DNA from: Myxococcus xanthus
GTDB lineage: Bacteria > Myxococcota > Myxococcia > Myxococcales > Myxococcaceae
Direction of reading: 5' to 3'
NCBI RefSeq assembly: GCF_900106535.1
Contig: NZ_FNOH01000002.1
Span: 682,001 to 746,000, forward strand
DNA: 64,000 bases
The translations under genes and the position numbers were made by a program. A model generated the notes under the pieces. The model was given only the letters and a program-made list of their open reading frames with translations. It was not told the origin of the DNA and did no database searches. Below are positions 1 to 8,590 of the stretch, piece by piece. The number at the start of each line of letters is the position of its first letter. Positions within the stretch are counted from its first letter, which is position 1.

Positions 1-1757
1 TGATCTGCGATACCTGCGGCCTGGCCGTACCTGCCGACACCACCGTGTGCCCACGCGATGGGACGGTGGTGCTGTCGTCGTTCGACGTGCCCCCGCGCGA
101 GGAGCCGAACGTGGTGGTACAGGCCTCAGAGCCTCCCCCGCCCGCGGCCGTGCAGAGGGACCCGCTCATCGGCTTGAAGCTGGGCGAGTACGAGCTGCGC
201 TCGCGCATCGGCGTGGGCGGCATGGGGCTGGTGTACGAGGGCATCCAGCCGCTCATCGGCAAGCGCGTGGCGGTGAAGGTGCTGCGTCCGGAGCTGGCCC
301 ACTCCACCGAGCAGGTGGAGCGGCTGCTGGCGGAGGCCCGCGCCGTCAACGCCATCCGTCACCGGGGCATCATCGACATCTTCGGCTTCGGCCAGGTGCC
401 GGACGGCCGGCAGTACATCGTCATGGAGTACCTGGAGGGCCAGGCGCTCGACGCGGTGCTGACGGAGAAGAACCGGCTTCCGGTGCAGGAGGCGCTGGCG
501 CTGCTCGACGAGGTGCTGGCCGCGCTGGCCGCCGCGCATGGCGCGGGCGTGGTGCACCGCGACCTCAAGCCGAGCAACATCTTCCTGGTGCAGCAGCCGG
601 ACGGCTCGCGCTACGTGAAGGTGCTGGACTTCGGGCTCGCCAAGCGAGGCCAGGGCCCCACCGGCCGCACCGCGCAGACGCGCACGGACATGGTGGTGGG
701 CACGCCGGAGTACATGGCGCCGGAGCAGGCGCGCGGCCAGGAAGTGGGGCCGATGACGGACCTCTACGCCCTGGGTGTCGTCACCTTCGAAATCGTCACC
801 GGCCGCCTGCCCTTCGTGGGCAGCTCGCCGGTGGACCTGCTGATGAAGCACGTGGAGGCGCGGCCGCCTCGCCCGTCGGAGTTCGTCTCCGATTTGCCGC
901 CCGCGCTGGATGCCTTCATCTTGCAGATGCTCACCAAGGACCCGGAGACGCGCCCCAACTCCGCGGACGCGCTGCGGCAGCAGCTCCACAAGCTGCGCCG
1001 CACCCTGCGGGCCTCCACGCGCTCCAACCCCAGCGCGCTCGCGCCCGGCTTCGAGAAGGCCGCCGCGGTGGCGGAAGCGGACTCGCGCCGTCCCACCACG
1101 CCGGTGCCGGTGCCCCCGGAGCTGAACACCCCGCTGACCTCGCAGGAGCTGCGCGCCGCGGGCGTCCGCAGTCCGCTGCGCAAGCACCTGCCGCTGCTGG
1201 GTGCCGTGAGCTTCGCACTGCTGCTGCTCGCGGGCGCCGCCGCGGTCGTCATCCGCGGCGCGAAGGCCCCCGCGCTCGTGCCGCCGTCCATCATGCCGCA
1301 GCAAGCCGCGGCGCCGGAGCAGACCGCTGCGGTCACGCCGCAGCAAGCCGCGGCGCCGGAGCAGGCCGCGGCGGTCCCCTCGCCTCCCCCCGAGTCAGAG
1401 CAGGCCCCCGTGGAGGAAGTGCCGCTTCAGCCCCTGGTCGTCGCCGCCGTCGCGCCGGCTCCGCCGGACAGCGTGGAACGTCCGCCGCCGGCCCCGCGCG
1501 CCGAGGACACCCGAGTCGCGCCGCCCCGCCCCCTGAAAGCCTCCGCCCCCACGCTGGAGGACATCCTCCAGAGCATCAACCGGCTGGAGCGCCGGGTGGA
1601 CCGACTGGAGACGAGCGGGAAGATTGATGCCCCCAAGGCCAACGCCGCGCGCAACCTGCTGGCGAAGTACCGCGACGACGCGCGGGCCGACACCAGCGCC
1701 CACGCCCGCATCGACCTGCTCAAGAAGGTAACGGGCGTGGCGGGGATGATTCGCTGA
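1..1757 (+). CDS. Serine/threonine protein kinase, membrane-anchored (5' end cut by window edge)
   Basis: Reading frame 3 is open from the first base. Bases 1-2 are TG, so the true start is probably an NTG codon whose first base lies just outside the window. This gives an N-terminus with CDTC and then CPRDG, a zinc-ribbon-like Cys pattern. The GTG at 45 is an internal alternative. The kinase domain (about residues 60-330) has a glycine loop (GVGGMG), VAVK, HRDLKPSN, DFGLAK and GTPEYMAPEQA, so it should be catalytically active. A Pro/Ala-rich linker surrounds one membrane helix near residues 400-420. The C-terminus has a short Leu/Arg heptad stretch and a helical tail. The kinase faces the cytoplasm; the target is unknown. 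The convergent neighbour ends 12 bases away. Confidence 0.93.
   Translation, partial: ICDTCGLAVPADTTVCPRDGTVVLSSFDVPPREEPNVVVQASEPPPPAAVQRDPLIGLKLGEYELRSRIGVGGMGLVYEGIQPLIGKRVAVKVLRPELAHSTEQVERLLAEARAVNAIRHRGIIDIFGFGQVPDGRQYIVMEYLEGQALDAVLTEKNRLPVQEALALLDEVLAALAAAHGAGVVHRDLKPSNIFLVQQPDGSRYVKVLDFGLAKRGQGPTGRTAQTRTDMVVGTPEYMAPEQARGQEVGPMTDLYALGVVTFEIVTGRLPFVGSSPVDLLMKHVEARPPRPSEFVSDLPPALDAFILQMLTKDPETRPNSADALRQQLHKLRRTLRASTRSNPSALAPGFEKAAAVAEADSRRPTTPVPVPPELNTPLTSQELRAAGVRSPLRKHLPLLGAVSFALLLLAGAAAVVIRGAKAPALVPPSIMPQQAAAPEQTAAVTPQQAAAPEQAAAVPSPPPESEQAPVEEVPLQPLVVAAVAPAPPDSVERPPPAPRAEDTRVAPPRPLKASAPTLEDILQSINRLERRVDRLETSGKIDAPKANAARNLLAKYRDDARADTSAHARIDLLKKVTGVAGMIR
1296..1379 (+). repeat. Two 42-bp tandem repeats inside the kinase linker
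   Basis: Two adjacent 42-base units (1296-1337 and 1338-1379) encode PQQAAAPEQTAAVT and PQQAAAPEQAAAVP. The first 27 bases of each are identical. They lengthen the Ala/Pro/Gln linker after the membrane helix and look like a recent slippage or unequal-crossover duplication. Confidence 0.85.
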
Positions 1758-1769
1758 CCCGCGCCTGAC

Positions 1770-2540
1770 TCAGCGCGCGCAGGCCAGCGGCTGGGCCATG
1801 GCGTTGCGCGCGCGGTCCTCGCTCACCAACCGCCACGCCGCCAGGTCCTCCAGCAGCCGGTTGCGGTCCTGCCGGAGCACCGTGGGGTTCTTGCAAATCT
1901 TGATGCCGTAGTAGTCGGAGTACGGCGGCAGGGCCAGTTGCAGCTCGGCGAGCTCCTCCAGCTTCAACTCGCTCAGCTCACGGCCAAAGAGCGCCAGGGC
2001 CGCGTCCTCCACGCCGACGATGCCGCGCTCGAAGTAGATGATGGACAGGTCGTACGCGATGAGCTGGTCCTTCTGCATGAAGGTGTGGATGCGGTGTGCG
2101 GCCACCGACCGCTCACGCGTGCCCTCGATGCCCAGCGCGGCGGCGATGCGCATGGCCAGGACGCGCTCACACGCCCCATCTCCTGGCGGCGACGTACCTA
2201 CGGTGGCGCCCAGGAACAGACGCCAGGCCCACGCGGGCCCGTCCTCTCGTGGCGTCTGGAAGTACCGGGGGCACTCCAGGTGGCGGATGTAGAGGGCCAC
2301 CAGGTCCTTGGGCAGCTTGGAGAAATCCGGCCGCACGAAGGTGATGGGGCGCGGGTTGCGCTGGGACTGCCCCGCCCGGAGGCTCATCCGCTCGCCTTCG
2401 ATGCTGTGTTTGAGCTGCTTCTCCACGTCGAATTCGCTCTCCAGCGGCGGCAGCTTGCTCGCCGTGTAGAGGTACGTCAGCGGAATCACCACGCCGGCCA
2501 GGCCCAGCATGAACAAGATTGTCCAGAGCAGACTCTTCAC
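1770..2540 (-). CDS. Degenerate GT51 transglycosylase-like membrane protein
   Basis: 256 residues, GTG start. Residues 1-28 form a membrane anchor. The second half keeps the GT51 (penicillin-binding protein 1 transglycosylase) pattern: a region like the family's long helix with IIYFERGIVGVEDAALALFG, then LSELKLEELAELQLALP, then a basic RN-R stretch. The motifs that carry catalysis are not recognisable. Where the family has an ED..F..H motif this protein has LECPRYFQ, and no GGSTITQQ-like motif follows. It is also short for a GT51 domain protein. I infer an inactive or strongly diverged peptidoglycan glycosyltransferase homologue, perhaps regulatory. It converges on the kinase at the left and is divergent from the reductase at the right. 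Confidence 0.6.
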   Translation of the reverse strand: MKSLLWTILFMLGLAGVVIPLTYLYTASKLPPLESEFDVEKQLKHSIEGERMSLRAGQSQRNPRPITFVRPDFSKLPKDLVALYIRHLECPRYFQTPREDGPAWAWRLFLGATVGTSPPGDGACERVLAMRIAAALGIEGTRERSVAAHRIHTFMQKDQLIAYDLSIIYFERGIVGVEDAALALFGRELSELKLEELAELQLALPPYSDYYGIKICKNPTVLRQDRNRLLEDLAAWRLVSEDRARNAMAQPLACAR

Positions 2541-2594
2541 CCCCTCAGGCTACCAGGGGCAGCACGCGCCGGGCGCGTAGGTTAGAACCCCGAC

Positions 2595-3287
2595 ATGCAC
2601 GACTGGCACCCGGCCACCGTCACTGACAGTGCACCCGCCGCAGATGGCCTCACCGACCTCGTGCTGGACGTCCAGGGCACGCCCCTGGCCGGAACCCATG
2701 AGCGGCCCGGCCAATACGTCCACCTCCGCCTGCCTGGTGTGGGACAGGGGCTCTTTGCCATCGCCTCCCCGCCCGGCCGCCCGGGGACGCAATGGGAGTT
2801 CCTCCTCAAGGTGGGCAGCCCGCTGCCCGACGCCCTCATCCACCTTCCCCGGGGCGCCCACGTCGACGTGTCACGGCCAGAAGGACGGGGCTTCCCCCTG
2901 GAGCGCGCCCGCGGCCAGGACGTGCTCCTGTTCGCCACCGGCTCCGGCATCTCCGCCATCCGCTCCGTCATCACCAGCATCCAGTTGGAGCGCGGCGCCT
3001 ACGGCCAGGTGACGCTCTACTTCGGCGCGCGAACACCGGGCGCCTTCGCCTACACGGACGAACTCCACGAGTGGGAAGCCGGCGGGGTGCGTGTGGTGCG
3101 CACCGTCAGCCAGCCCGGCGCCAGCGGCTGGCAGGGCCTCACTGGCTATGTGCAGGCCCACCTGGCTGAAGAACCCGTGCAGGCCGCGGTGGCCTTCCTC
3201 TGCGGGCAGAAGGAGATGGTGCGGGGCGTGATGACGACGCTCCAGGCCCGCGGCATGCCCGCGGGTGACATCCACCTCAACTTCTGA
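2595..3287 (+). CDS. FNR-like FAD/NAD(P)-binding oxidoreductase
   Basis: 230 residues, ATG start. The order matches a ferredoxin-NADP reductase-type module. An N-terminal beta-barrel has PGQYVHLRLP and LFAIASPPG (the FAD-binding RxxS region, here without the usual Arg). An NAD(P)-binding half has FATGSGISAIRSVI and ends with LCGQKEMVRG. No [2Fe-2S] or globin domain is attached, so the electron partner must be another protein. The last residues, HLNF, resemble the aromatic C-terminal end of the family. It could serve in iron-sulfur or heme electron transfer; nothing nearby fixes the partner. It converges on the WD40 gene with a 15-base gap. Confidence 0.75.
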   Translation: MHDWHPATVTDSAPAADGLTDLVLDVQGTPLAGTHERPGQYVHLRLPGVGQGLFAIASPPGRPGTQWEFLLKVGSPLPDALIHLPRGAHVDVSRPEGRGFPLERARGQDVLLFATGSGISAIRSVITSIQLERGAYGQVTLYFGARTPGAFAYTDELHEWEAGGVRVVRTVSQPGASGWQGLTGYVQAHLAEEPVQAAVAFLCGQKEMVRGVMTTLQARGMPAGDIHLNF

Positions 3288-3302
3288 GCGGTGGAGTGAG
3301 GA

Positions 3303-4946
3303 CTACGGAGCGACGGACGCGCCGGCCGTGCCCGGCCCCTGCACAGTGGGCGATTCATAGCCCACGTCCAGCAGCACCGCCGCCGGGTCGCTGTCCCCGT
3401 CGCGGCTGGCCACCTGGGGCGTCCACGCGGCCACGCCCAGCCAGCGCCCATCCGGGCTGAAGCGCACGCGCCGCACGGACCAGTCGAAGCGGTGCTCGCC
3501 GCGCGCGTCCACGTCCCCTTCGGTGAACAGGTACACGCGCTTGTCCCAGCCGCCGCTGGCCAGCGAGCGCCCGTCCGGGGAGATGGCCGCGGTGGCCACC
3601 ACGCCCCGGTGCACCGGCCACTTCGCCAGCACCTGACCGGACTGCGCGTCCACCAGCGCGCCCGCGTTGAAGGGGCCCTGCGGCTCCTCCACGCCCTTGC
3701 GCTCGCGCTCGTACACGCCGCGGTCGCGCTCCGGCTTCTGCTCCGACAGCCCCACCCCCAGCCTCTGGCCGCGCGCGTCCACGGTGACGTCGCTCACGTA
3801 GGCCGGGAAGGGAAACTCCGAGCGCCGCGCGAGCACCAGCGCGTCCACCGTCACCGCGCCCTCGGGCGGGCCGCCCTTCAGCGACAGCACGGCCTCCTGC
3901 GTGACTTCGTCGAAGGCCACGTCCACCCGTTCGGAGAAGGGCGCGCCCAGCACGCCCTGGGTGCCCTGCGGCACGCACGCGTCACAGATGGCGACGTCTA
4001 CGCCCTCCACCCGCATGGACTTGAAGCGCAGGGACTGGGCCGGCGCCAGCCGCGCGGCGATGGTGCCCAGCGGCCCCGGCACGTTGACCGTCTCCTTCAA
4101 GAAGGGCACGTCGATGCCCGCCGCGGCGGCCGCCTCGCTGGTGAGCACCAGCGCGGGCGCGCGCGCATCCAACGCGAAGGACAGCGGCGCCTTGTCATTC
4201 ACCGTGCCGCCCAGCACCACGGAGCCGGCGCGCCGCTCGAAGCGCATGCGCGCCTGCCCCGGCCGCAGCCCCTCCACGGAGGTGCGCCAGGCCCGCACGT
4301 GCTTGTCCCAGCCGCCCGAATACAGCGTCCCGTCCGGCGCGAAGGCCAGCGCCGTCACCGGCCCCAGGTGTCCGCGCTCCTCGGAGCCGTACTCCAGCGC
4401 GGGCGCCGACAACACCGTCATCAGTCCCTTGTAGCTGCCCACCACCAGCCACTGCCCCTCCGGGTGGAAGGCCACCACGGACAGCGGTTCCTCGGTGCGG
4501 CGCTCCGCCACGAGCGCGCCGGTGGCCGCGTCGAAGAGGCGCACCACGCTGTCCTTGCCCGCGGTGGCCACGCGCGTGCCATCCGGGGAGAAGGCCACGC
4601 CCTCCACGTCGAACTCGTAGGGGTTGATGGCCGGGTCCGCCAGCATCGTCGGCTCGGCGGAGCCCAGCTCCCAGACGGAGAGGAAGTAGGACTTGCTGCC
4701 CAGGCGCGAGTACGCCACCCGGGCGCCTTGGGGCGCGAAGGCCAGGCCCCAGATGAAGTCCTTGTTGTTGAGGACGGCCTTGCGCCCAAGGCCCGAGGCG
4801 CTACCGGACACCCAGGTGCCCGGCTCCGACTCCAGCCGGGCGCTCAGCTCCGGGGACACCCGAGGAGGCGCGTGTGCACAGCCACCACCCCCTACCGCCA
4901 CCACCCCGCCCGCCAGCAGTGCGAACGCCCCCCTCGCGAACTTCAT
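3303..4946 (-). CDS. WD40-repeat lipoprotein with an inserted retropepsin-like domain
   Basis: 547 residues. A lipoprotein signal ends in a Gly-rich stretch with Cys23. WD40-type blades follow (AFSPDGTRVATAGKDSVVRLFD, shown here only by its pattern FSPDG...D..VR.F, repeated several times) up to about residue 230 and again from about 370 to 525. Between them, about residues 235-365 look like a retropepsin-type aspartyl protease fold: VVLGGTVNDKAPLSFALDAR, then VLTSEAAAAAG, then VLGAPFSERVDVAFD, where active relatives have DTG. Here the triad is DAR, so it is probably not a protease. The start overlaps the stop of the upstream lipoprotein gene by ATGA, so the two are likely co-translated. The role is unknown, probably a periplasmic scaffold. 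Confidence 0.75.
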   Translation of the reverse strand: MKFARGAFALLAGGVVAVGGGGCAHAPPRVSPELSARLESEPGTWVSGSASGLGRKAVLNNKDFIWGLAFAPQGARVAYSRLGSKSYFLSVWELGSAEPTMLADPAINPYEFDVEGVAFSPDGTRVATAGKDSVVRLFDAATGALVAERRTEEPLSVVAFHPEGQWLVVGSYKGLMTVLSAPALEYGSEERGHLGPVTALAFAPDGTLYSGGWDKHVRAWRTSVEGLRPGQARMRFERRAGSVVLGGTVNDKAPLSFALDARAPALVLTSEAAAAAGIDVPFLKETVNVPGPLGTIAARLAPAQSLRFKSMRVEGVDVAICDACVPQGTQGVLGAPFSERVDVAFDEVTQEAVLSLKGGPPEGAVTVDALVLARRSEFPFPAYVSDVTVDARGQRLGVGLSEQKPERDRGVYERERKGVEEPQGPFNAGALVDAQSGQVLAKWPVHRGVVATAAISPDGRSLASGGWDKRVYLFTEGDVDARGEHRFDWSVRRVRFSPDGRWLGVAAWTPQVASRDGDSDPAAVLLDVGYESPTVQGPGTAGASVAP

Positions 4947-7108
4947 GTCCCTGAGCCTCCTGACGCCGAGGCGGCCTTCTGCCGCTCCTTCTCGACGTTG
5001 ATTTCCGTGACGCCCTTGTTGTCGATGGACAACAGGAACAGCTGCTTCACCGCCTCGCGCTTCGCGTTGAAGGACGTGCGCCCGGTGGCCCCGTCGAAGT
5101 CCTTCAGGTTGGCCATCGCGTCACGCATCTGCGCGCGGGTGCGCGGTGCATCCTTCTGCTCCATGAGCTGCCGCAACATCCGACCGGAGTCGTAGCCAAT
5201 GGCCTCCAGCAGACCCGGGTCCCGCCCCGTCTCCGCCCGGTAGGCCTCGCGGTACTGCTCCACGAAGCGGCGCGTGGCCGGACGCTGCGAGTCCACGAAG
5301 AAGCCGTCCACGAACACCGAGCAGGTGACGAACTTGCCGCCGCGCTCCACCAGCTCCGGCAGCCCCGAGCGGCCCTTGGGGCTGCTCCACTGGTTGGCGC
5401 CGAAGAGCGTCACCGTCTTCAGCTCCTTCTTGCCCGTCGTCTTGCGGATGCGCTCCAAATCACGCGGGTCACACGCGTTGGTGACGATGTCCTCCACCGC
5501 CAGCGCGGGCGCCACCAGGCTGACGCGGCGCCAGTCGTCCGGCATGAAGATGGCGTCGAAGTCGATGATGGGCTCCACGCCGCTCTTCACCTTCTCCATC
5601 GCCTTGCGGCGGCGGAAGGCGTCCAGGTTCTCCCCCTGCACGTCGCGCACGCCCTCGATGTAGTCGCCGCGGTCATCCAGGTAGTAGCGGCCCACCAGCT
5701 TCTTGGCCTCGGTGGTGAAGGTCGTCTGGTCGTGCGAATAGCGCTCCGCCCCGCGCACGCCGCCGCCCCGCGCCACCACCTGGTCCCAGAAGGCATCCGC
5801 CAGCTCCACGCCGTAGGGGATGTTCGGGTACAGCAGCGCGAAGCGCTTGTAGCCCTTCACGTTCATCGCGTAGTCGGCGATGGCCTCCGCCTGCGCCGCG
5901 TTGGTGAGCATGTTGCGGAAGACGTAGCTGCCCAGCTCGGTGATGCCGTCCTGCCGGCTCATGGTCAGCAGCGGCACCTGGAGCTCCTCGGCCACCAGCG
6001 CCGCGCGCTTCGAGTCATCCGCCAGCAGGGGCCCCAACACGGCGATGGCGCCGTCGTCGAAGGCCAGTTGCTCCATGGCCTGGCCCGTCTTGTTGACGTC
6101 GCCCTGCGTGTCCTTCACCACCAGCTCCACGCCGCTGCCTTCCAGCCCCAGCTGGATGCCGCGCAGCACCGCCTCGCCAATGGGCTGGTAGCGGCCCGTC
6201 ATGGGCAGCAGCACGCCCACCGTGCGGGGGCGGGCCTCCACCCGGCGCGTGGCGCGGGCCAGCAGCTCGCGGGCCTGCGGCGCGAAGGCGTGGCCGGGCG
6301 CCTGGGCGAGGAAACGGTTCAGCGTCTCCTCCAGCCGCGTCCAGTCCCGCAGGTGGTAGTAGACGCGCGCCAACTTGAAGGTGATGACGGGCCACGCCGG
6401 GTTGGACGGCGACAGGCCCTCCGCCACGCGGGCGATGTCCACGAAGCCCGCGCGGCCCTCCACCAGCGCCTCCACCTTGGCCACCGCGGCGGCCTGCGCC
6501 TGAGCGCCCTGGGCCTGGCCCGCCTCGTCCACCGCAATCTGCAGCGCCTGCCCGTAGAGGCCGGCGCCCTCCGCGGCGCGAGCGGCCTCGTTGAGCAGTT
6601 GGGTGCGCTCGGCGCCACTGGCGCGCTCGGCGAGGCTGGAGAGCGTCTGGTACGCGTCGCGGTAGGCGCCCACCTCCATCGCGGAGACGGCCAGCTTGTG
6701 CTTGGCGTCATCCGCCCGCGAATGGAGCGGGTTCTCGAAGAGCAGCTCGTTGAAGCTCTTGCGCGCGTTGACGAAGTCCTTGGACTCGAAGAAGAGGACG
6801 CCGGCCTGATAGAGCGCGTCCTGGCCCGCGGTGGTGGCGGGATACGCCTTGCGCACCGACAGGTAGGCCTCCGCGGCCTTCTTCTTGTCCGGGGTGGCGC
6901 GGGCCGTCTGGGATGCCTGCGCCAGCGCCGCGTCGGCGGTGGGGTCCTTCTTCGCCTCCACCGAAGGACGCGTGGGGAACGGGTCTCCCGAAGGCAGGTC
7001 CCCGCCGGTGTCACCTCCGGAGGGCGTGCGGGTGGACCGGGGGCAGGCCGTCAGCAGCAGGGCCAGGGCGATGACGAGCGAGCGGCGCAGGGTGGGCAGG
7101 ACATCCAT
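4943..7108 (-). CDS. LpoA/LppC-like lipoprotein: helical repeats plus periplasmic-binding domain
   Basis: 721 residues from the ATG at 7108. I chose this start because it begins a clean lipoprotein signal with Cys22 (LALLLTAC); an ATG at 7123 is possible, while the longer open frame to 7288 gives Arg-rich noise. Residues about 60-285 contain TPR-like helices, including a YfiO-like AYLSVRKAYPATTAGQDALY pattern. From about 293 there is a type 1 periplasmic-binding fold (VGVLLPMTGRYQPIGEAVLRG, then GPLLADDSKRAALVAEE, then YDSGRMLRQLM near the end). This order matches LpoA/LppC, the outer-membrane activator of PBP1A, but could also be an ABC substrate-binding lipoprotein. The downstream WD40 gene overlaps it by ATGA. 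Confidence 0.8.
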   Translation of the reverse strand: MDVLPTLRRSLVIALALLLTACPRSTRTPSGGDTGGDLPSGDPFPTRPSVEAKKDPTADAALAQASQTARATPDKKKAAEAYLSVRKAYPATTAGQDALYQAGVLFFESKDFVNARKSFNELLFENPLHSRADDAKHKLAVSAMEVGAYRDAYQTLSSLAERASGAERTQLLNEAARAAEGAGLYGQALQIAVDEAGQAQGAQAQAAAVAKVEALVEGRAGFVDIARVAEGLSPSNPAWPVITFKLARVYYHLRDWTRLEETLNRFLAQAPGHAFAPQARELLARATRRVEARPRTVGVLLPMTGRYQPIGEAVLRGIQLGLEGSGVELVVKDTQGDVNKTGQAMEQLAFDDGAIAVLGPLLADDSKRAALVAEELQVPLLTMSRQDGITELGSYVFRNMLTNAAQAEAIADYAMNVKGYKRFALLYPNIPYGVELADAFWDQVVARGGGVRGAERYSHDQTTFTTEAKKLVGRYYLDDRGDYIEGVRDVQGENLDAFRRRKAMEKVKSGVEPIIDFDAIFMPDDWRRVSLVAPALAVEDIVTNACDPRDLERIRKTTGKKELKTVTLFGANQWSSPKGRSGLPELVERGGKFVTCSVFVDGFFVDSQRPATRRFVEQYREAYRAETGRDPGLLEAIGYDSGRMLRQLMEQKDAPRTRAQMRDAMANLKDFDGATGRTSFNAKREAVKQLFLLSIDNKGVTEINVEKERQKAASASGGSGT

Positions 7109-7294
7109 GGCAGGGGCGTGCATAGCAGTGGGGTGCGCCCCCGTCGACACCCGAGCGGGGGGAAGATTCCACTGCCAGGAACCGCTGTTTTGCAGTGCCC
7201 GTGCCCGCGGCGGCCTGCCGCGCCGCGGCGCCCGCCTGCCCACCAGGCGCGGCACGGAGGCCGCGCTTTCGCGGCCCCGCGCCCGCAACCGTCG

Positions 7295-8422
7295 TCAGCC
7301 GAACAGCTCCTTCACCTTGGCGATGAAGCTCTTCGACTGCGGGTGCGACTCCTCGCCGGAGGCCTCCGCGAACTTCTCCAGCAGCTCGCGCTGCTTCGAC
7401 GACAGCTCGGTGGGCGTCTCCACCACGACGCGCACGTGCTGGTCTCCCCGCTGCTGGCTGTGCAGGTGGGGGATGCCCTTGCCCTTGAGCCGGAACACCT
7501 TGCCGGACTGGGTGCCGTTGGGGACGGTCATCTTCACCTTGCCGTCCAGCGTGGGGACGTCGATTTTCGCGCCCAGCGCCGCCTGCGTGAAGGAGATGGG
7601 CACCTCGCAGAAGACCTCGTACTCCTCGCGCTGGAAGAGCGGGTGCTCCTTCACGATGACGGTGACGTAGAGGTCACCCGGCGGACCGCCCCGGTCTCCA
7701 GGCTCGCCCATGCCGGACAGCCGCACGCGCGTGCCGTTGTCCACGCCGCCCGGGATGGCCACCTCGATGACCTCCTCGGAGGGCACCTTGCCCGAGCCCT
7801 TGCAACGCGTGCACGGGTCCGGCACCACCGCGCCCGTGCCGCCGCAGTCACCACAGGGCCGGGACACCGCGAAGAAGCCCTGGGTGTAGCGCAGCTCGCC
7901 GCTGCCGCCGCACGCCGAGCAGGGCCGGGGCCCGGTGTTGCTCTTGCTGCCGGAGCCGGAGCAGGTGTCGCACTTCTTCGGCCGGGGAATGGTCACCTTG
8001 GGCCGGCAGCCGAAGGCCGCTTCCTCGAAGGTGATTTCCAGGTTGTAGCGCAGGTCCGCGCCACGCGAGCTCGTCCGCCGCCCTCCCCGGCCACCGCCGA
8101 AGATGTCGCCGAAAATCTCGCCGAAGATGTCGTTGATGTTGACGCCCTGGAACCCGCCCCCGGCGCCACCGAAGCCGTCGAAGGGGTTGCCCGCGTGCCC
8201 GAAGCGGTCGTACTTCGCCCGCCGTTCAGGGTCGCTCAGCACCTCATAGGCTTCCGAGGCCTCCTTGAACTTCTCCTCGGCGTCCGAGTTCCCCGGATTG
8301 CGATCCGGGTGGTACTGCAGCGCCACCTTGCGGAACGCGCTCTTGAGCTCCTGCGCGGAGACAGATTTCTGGACGCCCAGGACCTCGTAGTAGTCGCGTT
8401 TCTGACCCGCCGCCGCTGACAT
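7295..8422 (-). CDS. dnaJ: Chaperone protein DnaJ
   Basis: 375 residues, the usual length. The J domain (about 9-72) has HPD at 38-40. A Gly/Phe-rich linker follows (GGAGGGF). Then four zinc motifs, [24 protein letters not shown] and CTRCKGSG, and the two C-terminal beta domains. It stimulates the DnaK ATPase and delivers unfolded substrates in the cytoplasm. The ATG at 8422 is preceded by AGGGG about ten bases upstream. DnaK and GrpE are not in the window. A sigma-70-type promoter and a palindrome lie just upstream (separate entries). Confidence 0.98.
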   Translation of the reverse strand: MSAAAGQKRDYYEVLGVQKSVSAQELKSAFRKVALQYHPDRNPGNSDAEEKFKEASEAYEVLSDPERRAKYDRFGHAGNPFDGFGGAGGGFQGVNINDIFGEIFGDIFGGGRGGRRTSSRGADLRYNLEITFEEAAFGCRPKVTIPRPKKCDTCSGSGSKSNTGPRPCSACGGSGELRYTQGFFAVSRPCGDCGGTGAVVPDPCTRCKGSGKVPSEEVIEVAIPGGVDNGTRVRLSGMGEPGDRGGPPGDLYVTVIVKEHPLFQREEYEVFCEVPISFTQAALGAKIDVPTLDGKVKMTVPNGTQSGKVFRLKGKGIPHLHSQQRGDQHVRVVVETPTELSSKQRELLEKFAEASGEESHPQSKSFIAKVKELFG

Positions 8423-8452
8423 TGATTACAACCCCTGGAATTTGCTGTGCTT

Positions 8453-8469
8453 TTTTACGCTACGTAAAA
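8453..8469. promoter_or_regulatory. Perfect palindrome in the dnaJ leader
   Basis: TTTTACG-CTA-CGTAAAA, 7-base arms and a 3-base centre, in an AT-rich patch that stands out from the surrounding DNA. It lies 31 bases from the dnaJ start and just downstream of the predicted transcription start, where an operator or a small leader hairpin would act. It does not match the CIRCE element. Confidence 0.5.
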
Positions 8470-8478
8470 TCTCGAGTC

Positions 8479-8506
8479 ACTATAACGCAGCGAAACGCAC
8501 CGGCAA
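8479..8506 (-). promoter_or_regulatory. Candidate sigma-70-type promoter for dnaJ
   Basis: On the minus strand TTGCCG (8506-8501), a 16-base spacer and TATAGT (8484-8479). This predicts a start near 8472 and a leader of about 50 bases before the ATG at 8422. It is a fair match to a vegetative promoter. Confidence 0.5.
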
Positions 8507-8590
8507 TCCAGTGGGGACACGCACCGCCCGCGCCCCCCCGGTGCCAGACGGGCATCCGGGCGGGTGGCGTGGTGGGAAGAGAGGAAGCCG

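Noticed and set aside
5732-8419. An 895-residue plus-strand frame opposite the LppC-like and dnaJ genes
   Set aside because: Arg/His/Gly-rich composition and full overlap with two well-supported minus-strand genes; a shadow of codon bias.
8442-8470. Plus-strand promoter TTGCTG-N17-TAAAAT beside dnaJ
   Set aside because: Good score, but no plus-strand gene follows; it overlaps the palindrome and is probably a by-product of the AT-rich patch.
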